This document shows, one piece after another, positions 58,289 to 64,000 of a DNA stretch of 64,000 nucleotides. Origin of the DNA: an unicellular cyanobacterium SU2 (GTDB lineage Bacteria; Cyanobacteriota; Cyanobacteriia; Cyanobacteriales; Microcystaceae); NCBI GenBank assembly GCA_002110465.1, contig NEED01000073.1:1-64000 (forward strand), given 5' to 3'. A program made the translations under genes and the position numbers. Numbering within the stretch: position 1 is the stretch's first letter; each line of letters begins with the position of its first letter. The notes under the pieces were generated by a model that was not told the origin of the DNA, searched no databases, and worked only from the letters and a program-made list of their open reading frames with translations.

Positions 58289-59275
58289 ATGGACTTATAT
58301 TATCCTCTAGGATTTTTACTGGGATTATTAACGGTAGGAATTGCCATCTATTTAATAACCCCTCGGCGTTATCAATCTTCGGAGACAGTCGCCAACTCTT
58401 ACGACGAATGGACTCAAGATGGTATTTTGGAATTTTATTGGGGAGAACACATTCACTTAGGTCATTATGGTTCGCCACCCCGAAAAAAAGATTTTTTGAC
58501 AGCTAAGTCTGACTTTGTGCATGAAATGGCCAAATGGGGAGAGTTAGACCAATTACCTCGTGGTACTACTATTTTGGATGTAGGTTGTGGAATTGGGGGA
58601 AGCAGCCGTATTTTAGCCAAAGATTATGGGTTTGATGTGACAGGGGTTACGATTAGCCCTCAACAAGTCAAACGCGCTCAGGAGTTAACCTCCGAAGGTA
58701 TTGATGCTAAATTCAAGGTTGATGATGCCCTAGCCCTGTCCTTCCCCAACAATAGTTTTGATGTAGTGTGGTCGATCGAAGCTGGCCCCCACATGGTAGA
58801 TAAAGCTAAATATGCTCAAGAAATGATGCGAGTGTTAAAGCCTGGTGGATTATTGGTTGTCGCTGACTGGAATCAAAGAGATGACCGCCAAAAGCCTCTC
58901 AATTTCTGGGAAAAACCCGTCATGCGCCAATTGTTAGATCAATGGTCTCATCCAGCGTTTTCTAGTATTGAAGGGTTTTCTGAACTAATCCAAGAAACAG
59001 GAGTAGTAGAAGGGGAAGTAATAACAGCCGATTGGACACAAGAAACCCTTCCCTCTTGGTTTGATTCCATTTGGCAAGGAATTGCTCGACCTCAAGGGTT
59101 AATCCGTTTTGGTCTATCGGGATTTATTAAATCTCTAAGAGAAGTCCCTACTTTATTATTGATGCGTCTTGCTTTCGGTAGCGGCCTTTGTCGATTTGGA
59201 ATGTTCCGCGCAGTTAAGGCTAATTCAAAGGGACAATCAATGCAAACCAATACAGAAGAAATGGTTCAAGCTTAA
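58289..59275 (+). CDS. MPBQ/MSBQ methyltransferase (Sll0418 type)
   Basis: 328 residues from ATG 58289 (GTG at 58277 possible). N-terminal membrane helix (about 5-24), then RRYQSSETVANSYDEWTQDG, WGEHIHLGHYG, SAM-binding ILDVGCGIGGSSRILA, SPQQVKRAQEL, SIEAGPHMVDK, VLKPGGLLVVADWNQRDDRQ and a conserved C-terminus LMRLAFGSGLCRFGMF. This closely follows Synechocystis Sll0418, 2-methyl-6-phytyl(solanesyl)-1,4-benzoquinone methyltransferase, which methylates ring precursors of tocopherol and plastoquinone at the thylakoid or plasma membrane. The stop codon TAA coincides with the target duplication of a MITE. Confidence 0.95.
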   Translation: MDLYYPLGFLLGLLTVGIAIYLITPRRYQSSETVANSYDEWTQDGILEFYWGEHIHLGHYGSPPRKKDFLTAKSDFVHEMAKWGELDQLPRGTTILDVGCGIGGSSRILAKDYGFDVTGVTISPQQVKRAQELTSEGIDAKFKVDDALALSFPNNSFDVVWSIEAGPHMVDKAKYAQEMMRVLKPGGLLVVADWNQRDDRQKPLNFWEKPVMRQLLDQWSHPAFSSIEGFSELIQETGVVEGEVITADWTQETLPSWFDSIWQGIARPQGLIRFGLSGFIKSLREVPTLLLMRLAFGSGLCRFGMFRAVKANSKGQSMQTNTEEMVQA

Positions 59276-59447
59276 GAGACTGTTCCTAAACAAAACATTA
59301 AGGAGGGTGCGTTAGGAAAACCACAGTTTTTTAGATAATTTCTTTCATTTTTTTAGGCCGTAACGCAGAAAAATGTTGTTTTTTGGTGTATTAGCGTAGC
59401 GTAATACACCGTACAGTTCCCTTAAAATTTACTTTACAAACAGTCTC
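59276..59447. mobile_element. MITE inserted at the methyltransferase stop codon
   Basis: 172 bases. Terminal inverted repeats: left GAGACTGTTCCTAAAC and right (reverse complement) GAGACTGTTTGTAAAG, with similarity (about 24 of 30) running to TTAAGG. The target duplication is TAA on both sides (59273-59275 and 59448-59450), and the left copy is the stop codon. An internal palindrome GGTGTATTAGCGTAGCGTAATACACC lies in the middle. No transposase frame. Ends and 3-base duplication suggest mobilisation by an IS5-type transposase, an inference. Confidence 0.85.
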
Positions 59448-59541
59448 TAAGGAATTAATCCTACTTAATCTAAGGTAAAAGTTGATGTAACCAATGTTTC
59501 AGCTTTTATCCTTTCATCCCCAATCGAGTTTTCTCAAAATC

Positions 59542-61488
59542 TCAAGAAAGCCTATTTGTCCAGAGATTCAATAATAGGTTTTCCATATTTTTTGCGAATT
59601 TTTCTCCATCACAAAGAGAAGATTCTAAAAATTCTATTCTAAGATTTTCTCTAATTTTTTGAAGTTGTTCAATATTAGATGATAAGTTGATAGCTACATC
59701 AATAAAAGCTGACTCATTTTTAGCTATCCATTCTGGATGTCCCAAATTATTAAGAATAGAAACTCCCATGCGACTAACATAACTCTTTCCTTCTAAAGTA
59801 ATGACAGGAACGCCCATATAAAGAGTATCATGGGTGGTTGTCCCCCCATTATGAGGAAAGGGATCTAAGGCAATATCAACTTGATGGTAAGCTTCAAAAT
59901 AATGATGCAATACAGAAATTCCTTCAAAGATTAAACGGTTGTTGTTAATTCCTTCTACTTCAAACATTTCCACAATAGGAGCAATACTTTGAGCATCACA
60001 AAAATGTCTGGCTTTAAGTCTCAGCTTGGAGTTAGGGACAAGTTTCATTACCTGCGCCCATAGTTTCACCACTTTTTCATTAAGTTTAGCCGGATTATTA
60101 TAACAGCCAAAAGTAATAAATCCGTTTTTCAAAACTGGAGGGGGTTGGACAGTTACAGAGGTTTCTGGGGGATGATAACAAGTATAAGAATCAGGTAAAT
60201 AGACTAATTTTTCTGTATAGTATTTCTGAGTTTTTGGGGGATTAACAAATTGATCGACAATACGATAATCAATTTGAGTCAAACCTGTTGTATTAATATA
60301 TCCTAAATAAGACGCTAATATAGGAGCAGGTTTAAAAGCCATTACGCCTAGTCTATTTCCGGCTGTGTGTCCTGTTAAATCGATTAAAATATTAATTCCA
60401 TCTTGATGAATGTGTTTGGCAATTTCTAAGTCTGACTTTCCATTCATCTCGTACCATTGACACATTGATTGAAATTTTTTCGTGTAGCTATCTCTTTTCC
60501 TGATTTGAGCATAAGCATAAAATTGAATATTACTGACATTTATTTTAGAAAGCCATCCTAACAGAAAGATAGCAACGGGATGATAGCAAAAATCGGCAGA
60601 CATCAACCCAACTTTTAAGGTATTAGACGACTGATTATTGTAAGAATTAAAGAGATAATCTTGGCCAGCGTTTCCGAACTTGTTACCCCAATTTTTGTGT
60701 AAGTTAAATAAAGATTGATCCGAAAGGTCAGGATAATAGTTTAAATGATAAATATAGTCTGAATATAGTTTAGAGTTATTAGGATTTAAAGCTAGAGCTT
60801 TCTCTAAACAATTTAGAGCTTGTTTCTTTTTATTCCAATGATGATAAACTGCTCCTAACCCATGATAAAGTTGCCAGTCATTCTGATTGAGTGAAATGGC
60901 TTTCTTAAACGCTTCTTCTGCTTGAGGTAACTTCCATTGTTTTTGATAAATAGTCGCTTTATTTCCGTATAATTCCCATTGATTGGGATAATCTTGTAAC
61001 GCCTTTTCTAAAATTTTTAATCCTTGTTCAAATCGTTCAAGACTAATGCAAGTATTTGCCCAATTATTAAGTAATTCTAAAGATTTAGGATTGAGTTGAT
61101 AGGCTCTTTCAAAACTCTTAAAAGATGCTTCTTCTTGTCCCAAAAAATAATAAATTTTACCGAGATGAAGATAAGCAACAAATGTATTCGGTTGAAAGTC
61201 TATAACTTTATTGAAATGAAATAAGGCTTTTTGATATATTTTTACTGTCATCAAAGCATACCCAAAATTAAAATGGGCATTAGCACTATGAGAATGAATG
61301 TTAACTGCCTTTTCAAGGGTATGTAGTCCTTTTTCTATTTCTTGGTTTTGAAAGAGAATGATCCCTAAATTTACTAATGCTGTTTCATGGTTAGGATTTT
61401 CTTGTAAAATTTTCTGGTAGATATTCAATGCTTGAGGCCAATTCCCTTTTTGTTGTAAAGTTATGGCCTCAGAAAGTTTTTTATTCAT
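59542..61488 (-). CDS. TPR-containing O-GlcNAc transferase-like (SPINDLY-type) glycosyltransferase
   Basis: 648 residues. About seven TPR units (1-270; ALVNLGIILFQNQEIEKGLH and NAHFNFGYALMTVKIYQKAL in outline), then a Glyco_transf_41 catalytic region: LKVGLMSADFCYHPVAIFLLGW, IDLTGHTAGNRLGVMAFKPAPI, YIDYRIVDQ-type block QIDYRIVDQFVNPP, TFGCYNNPAKLNEKVVKLWA, LDPFPHNGGTTTHDTLYMGVPVITL in outline. Transfers a sugar (GlcNAc or fucose in other lineages) to Ser/Thr of proteins. Cyanobacterial targets unknown. Downstream of mrdA by 49 bases, co-oriented, and possibly co-transcribed. Confidence 0.92.
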   Translation of the reverse strand: MNKKLSEAITLQQKGNWPQALNIYQKILQENPNHETALVNLGIILFQNQEIEKGLHTLEKAVNIHSHSANAHFNFGYALMTVKIYQKALFHFNKVIDFQPNTFVAYLHLGKIYYFLGQEEASFKSFERAYQLNPKSLELLNNWANTCISLERFEQGLKILEKALQDYPNQWELYGNKATIYQKQWKLPQAEEAFKKAISLNQNDWQLYHGLGAVYHHWNKKKQALNCLEKALALNPNNSKLYSDYIYHLNYYPDLSDQSLFNLHKNWGNKFGNAGQDYLFNSYNNQSSNTLKVGLMSADFCYHPVAIFLLGWLSKINVSNIQFYAYAQIRKRDSYTKKFQSMCQWYEMNGKSDLEIAKHIHQDGINILIDLTGHTAGNRLGVMAFKPAPILASYLGYINTTGLTQIDYRIVDQFVNPPKTQKYYTEKLVYLPDSYTCYHPPETSVTVQPPPVLKNGFITFGCYNNPAKLNEKVVKLWAQVMKLVPNSKLRLKARHFCDAQSIAPIVEMFEVEGINNNRLIFEGISVLHHYFEAYHQVDIALDPFPHNGGTTTHDTLYMGVPVITLEGKSYVSRMGVSILNNLGHPEWIAKNESAFIDVAINLSSNIEQLQKIRENLRIEFLESSLCDGEKFAKNMENLLLNLWTNRLS

Positions 61489-61537
61489 TGTGTTTTTTCT
61501 TGTTTTTCAAGAGTAGAACCAACAAAATTTAAAATAA

Positions 61538-63364
61538 CTATTTATTATTCTTGAAATAGGCTTCCATTACCTGACGCACCATCGGCGCGGCCACAGACCC
61601 GCCACCCCCGCCAGAATGTTCAGCAAAAGCCACTACTACAATTTCTGGTTTATCGTAGGGAGCATATCCCCCAAACCAAGCATGAGACTTTCCTGGAGGG
61701 GCTTCGGCTGTACCACTTTTCCCTGCTGAAGGAGGCAAATCTGGAGAATTTAAGGCTTTTCCCGTTCCACTTGACACCACTGCCCGTAGTCCTTCTTGTA
61801 GGGTTTTAACGGTACTAGGTTTCAGATTCATCGATGTTCGCCATTGACTAGCATCACGACCATCTTTCAAAAAGTGGGGTTTAACGCGATAACCTCCGTT
61901 AGCAGGAACCGCAAACATAATGGCCACTTGTAGGGGAGTTGCTTGAGTAAACCCTTGACCAATGGACATATTCACCGTGTCCCCATCAGTCCATCCCCAA
62001 TTATAATTTTTCCTTTTCCAGGCATCATCGGCAATTAACCCCTTAGCCTCTTCTCCTAATTCAATACCAGTTTTTGAGCCAAACCCATAATTACGGGCCC
62101 ATTGAATTAAGGTAGGCCCTCCTACTCCCCGACCAATTTGTCCATGAAAGGTGTTACTACTCCAGGCCATCGCCCGAACATACCCCATTGGACCAAATCC
62201 AGCCCGGTTCCATTCGCCAAAGGCTGTCCCCCCAACATTCAGGTAAGCAAAAGTACTCAAAATCGTATTGGGGGGATATTTTCCAGATTCCATTCCGGCG
62301 GTTGCCGTAACAATTTTAAAGGTGGAGGCGGGAGGAAACCCTCGTAAGGCACGGTTAACAAAGGGATCTCCTTGGCTGCGCCATTTTTCCCAGGTTTTTT
62401 GGGTAATTTGACTAGAGAAAACATTGGGGTTAAAGCGAGGATAACTGACCATAGCCAAGACTCCTCCATCTCTGGGGTCTATGGCAACAATAGCCCCTTT
62501 GCGTTGTCCTAAAGCAGCTTCTGCGGCTTTTTGTACATCTAAATCTAGGGTTAGGGTGACGTCTTTTCCGGCTTTCCCAATTTTCTGCCCCAAGACTTTC
62601 ATCACTTTTCCTGCGCCGTCTACTTCTAACTGTAAACCGCCCCATTCTCCCCGTAATTGCGGTTCGTAGGCTGCTTCTACCCCCATTTTGCCAACAATAT
62701 CTCCTAGACGATATCCTTGGGGACGACGTTTAGCTAATTGTTCGGCGTTGAGTTCTCCTGTATACCCTAGGACATGGGCGGCCATGTCTTGGTTAGGATA
62801 GTCTCGGACACTTTCAATATCTACTTCAAGTCCGTTCAGTTCGCTTTTAAATTCTTCTAGGGCAGTAATTTGAGCAGGGTTAAGACTGCGAGCAATACGG
62901 ATAAGAGTTGGGGAATTATAGCCTGCTTGTTTAATTTTTCGTTCAATATTGTCTTCTGGAATCGATAACAGTTGGGATAAATAGCGTAAATTTTCTTTCC
63001 AGTTAGGTTCTTTGACAACAATTGGCCACAGATAAGCGGCGTGGGTTAAACGAGTTGAGGCTAAGACTCTACCCTTGCGATCAAAAATGTTTCCTCGGAC
63101 AGGAGGTTTAGGAACGATGCGAATTCGGTTATTTTCCGCTTTTTCTCGATAAACTTCTCCCTGGAATAGTTGGAGATACACCAGACGAGACCCAATTCCT
63201 CCAAGCAAGACAAGACTGATTAAAATCATGATTAGCCACGGCTGACGTTGTTGTCCAATGGTGCGATTGGTTTTCTTTTGTCTGGTGTTGTAGAAACCAT
63301 AACTATCGCTAGACATGGGGGGTTGCCATTTGGACTGGGAATGAGAAAGTTGGGTAAGCCGCAT
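61538..63364 (-). CDS. mrdA: Penicillin-binding protein 2 (peptidoglycan transpeptidase)
   Basis: 608 residues. A short cytoplasmic N-terminus, one transmembrane helix (about 45-65), PBP dimerisation domain (RGNIFDRKGRVLAST) and a transpeptidase domain with active-site SxxK in PPASTFKIVTA (about 345), SxN in SSNTFHGQ and KSGTAEAPPG (KTG-like KSG). Elongasome PBP2, acting in the periplasm with RodA on lateral wall synthesis. Start MRLTQLSHSQ; MSSDSYGFYN 16 codons later is also possible. rodA not in the window. Confidence 0.95.
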   Translation of the reverse strand: MRLTQLSHSQSKWQPPMSSDSYGFYNTRQKKTNRTIGQQRQPWLIMILISLVLLGGIGSRLVYLQLFQGEVYREKAENNRIRIVPKPPVRGNIFDRKGRVLASTRLTHAAYLWPIVVKEPNWKENLRYLSQLLSIPEDNIERKIKQAGYNSPTLIRIARSLNPAQITALEEFKSELNGLEVDIESVRDYPNQDMAAHVLGYTGELNAEQLAKRRPQGYRLGDIVGKMGVEAAYEPQLRGEWGGLQLEVDGAGKVMKVLGQKIGKAGKDVTLTLDLDVQKAAEAALGQRKGAIVAIDPRDGGVLAMVSYPRFNPNVFSSQITQKTWEKWRSQGDPFVNRALRGFPPASTFKIVTATAGMESGKYPPNTILSTFAYLNVGGTAFGEWNRAGFGPMGYVRAMAWSSNTFHGQIGRGVGGPTLIQWARNYGFGSKTGIELGEEAKGLIADDAWKRKNYNWGWTDGDTVNMSIGQGFTQATPLQVAIMFAVPANGGYRVKPHFLKDGRDASQWRTSMNLKPSTVKTLQEGLRAVVSSGTGKALNSPDLPPSAGKSGTAEAPPGKSHAWFGGYAPYDKPEIVVVAFAEHSGGGGGSVAAPMVRQVMEAYFKNNK

Positions 63365-63468
63365 ATCGTTTATTAAAGAATTGTTAACGTACTAGGATAG
63401 CTTTTTTAACAGTGTTGTTTTTAGTATAGAAGTGTTTAAATTGATTCAAAATCTCTTAACCATAATCT

Positions 63469-64000
63469 ATGACTGATTCTTACTCCTTACTTTCTTATTT
63501 ACCAGAAGACTCTCGCAAAGGCTTGAAAGTTGCTGATAGTCGTTGGCAAAGCTTACGTCAGAATACCCTGACGGTTCCTAGGGTGATAACCCAAAATAAT
63601 CAGAAGATAGAGACTCTTGACACAGATGTGGTGATTTGTGGGGGAACTTTAGGGATTTTAATGGCTGCCTCTCTACAAAAACAGGGATGGAATGTTACTT
63701 TAATTGAACGGGGAATTTTACGGGGACGGGTCCAAGAATGGAATATTTCTCGTCAGGAATTAGAGGTATTTTTAACATTAGATTTACTCTCTTCAGCAGA
63801 ATTAGAAGAGGCGATCGCAACGGAATATAACCCCGCCCGTGTTGGATTTTATCAAGGCTATGAACTGTGGGTTAGAGACATCCTTAACATTGGAATTGAT
63901 CCTGTTTTTTTACTGGAAAAACTTAAACGTAAGTTTCTTGAAACTGGGGGGATTTTACTAGAAAATACACCATTCAATTCAGCGACTATTCATCCTGATG
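63469..64000 (+). CDS. CruA/CruP-type lycopene cyclase family FAD protein (partial)
   Basis: Cut by the window end; 177 codons visible. FAD-binding start TDVVICGGTLGILMAASLQKQGWNVTLIERG in outline (GGTLG variant of GxGxxG), then GRVQEWNISRQELEVFL and EEAIATEYNPARVGF, which I recall as hallmarks of the CruA/CruP group. CruA cyclises lycopene in green sulfur bacteria and some cyanobacteria; CruP is a paralogue tied to carotenoid epoxide control. Which of the two cannot be decided from this piece. Divergent from mrdA, sharing about 104 bases of promoter space. Confidence 0.85.
   Translation, partial: MTDSYSLLSYLPEDSRKGLKVADSRWQSLRQNTLTVPRVITQNNQKIETLDTDVVICGGTLGILMAASLQKQGWNVTLIERGILRGRVQEWNISRQELEVFLTLDLLSSAELEEAIATEYNPARVGFYQGYELWVRDILNIGIDPVFLLEKLKRKFLETGGILLENTPFNSATIHPD

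Noticed and set aside
55160-63811. Absence of HIP1 octamers as proof of foreign DNA
   Set aside because: The stretch includes clear housekeeping genes (mrdA, methyltransferase), so lack of HIP1 alone does not mark transfer; used only as weak support at 15-22 kb.

Overview
The window comes from a cyanobacterial chromosome, most like a unicellular Crocosphaera/Cyanothece-type strain. Evidence: the HIP1 octamer GCGATCGC recurs in many places; there are photosynthesis-lineage genes (a high-light-inducible protein, an MPBQ/MSBQ methyltransferase very like Synechocystis Sll0418, a CruA/CruP-type lycopene cyclase homologue, a CGLD27/Ycf36-type protein, ClpC); and there is typical cyanobacterial clutter (Uma2 nucleases, DUF29, STAND-WD40 proteins, heptamer repeats, group II intron debris). 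The genus is inferred; no 16S gene is present.

Layout. 0-9.5 kb: one giant secreted calcium-binding mosaic protein (Calx-beta, FG-GAP, LamG, PA14, cadherin-like, RTX-like C-terminus). 9.5-9.6 kb: the 3' relic of a group II intron. 9.7-15 kb: a 32-residue membrane peptide behind a Ski2-type helicase, a truncated fatty-acid desaturase, mnmE and a small exported protein. 15.2-22.2 kb: a two-gene NTPase cassette, a 472-residue AAA-like ATPase followed by an 1810-residue TPR/STAND/WD40 membrane-anchored protein; this is the best candidate in the window for an undescribed conflict or signalling system. 22.4-29.3 kb: FAD oxidase, Uma2, a two-component system with an upstream coiled-coil membrane protein, and a RimI-like acetyltransferase. 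29.4-36.6 kb: clpC, DUF29, a subtilisin-like protease with a substituted acid residue, a RluA-family protein lacking the catalytic Asp, and a small TPR protein. 36.7-41 kb: rtcB, a heptamer repeat tract, the yqeK-rsfS-CGLD27 cluster, asparaginase and initiator tRNA. 41.3-47.3 kb: smc, Uma2, fni and a UspA protein. 47.4-49.4 kb: small membrane proteins including an Hlip, a candidate Yfr2-like RNA and a DUF262 relic. 49.4-55.5 kb: glpK, a BioD/DRTGG protein, SelO, tmRNA and a DUF1036 protein. 55.6-58.2 kb: a probable accessory insertion with an IS6-like transposase scrap and a double alpha/beta-hydrolase membrane protein between related inverted repeats. 58.3-64 kb: MPBQ methyltransferase with a MITE sitting exactly in its stop codon, a SPINDLY-type glycosyltransferase, mrdA (PBP2) and the start of a CruA/CruP homologue cut by the window end.

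Most genes are housekeeping and are arranged singly or in short operons. The accessory signal is concentrated at 0-9.7, 15-22, 48.6-49.3 and 55.6-58.2 kb. All family assignments come from reading the sequence and recalling family motifs; no database search was run.
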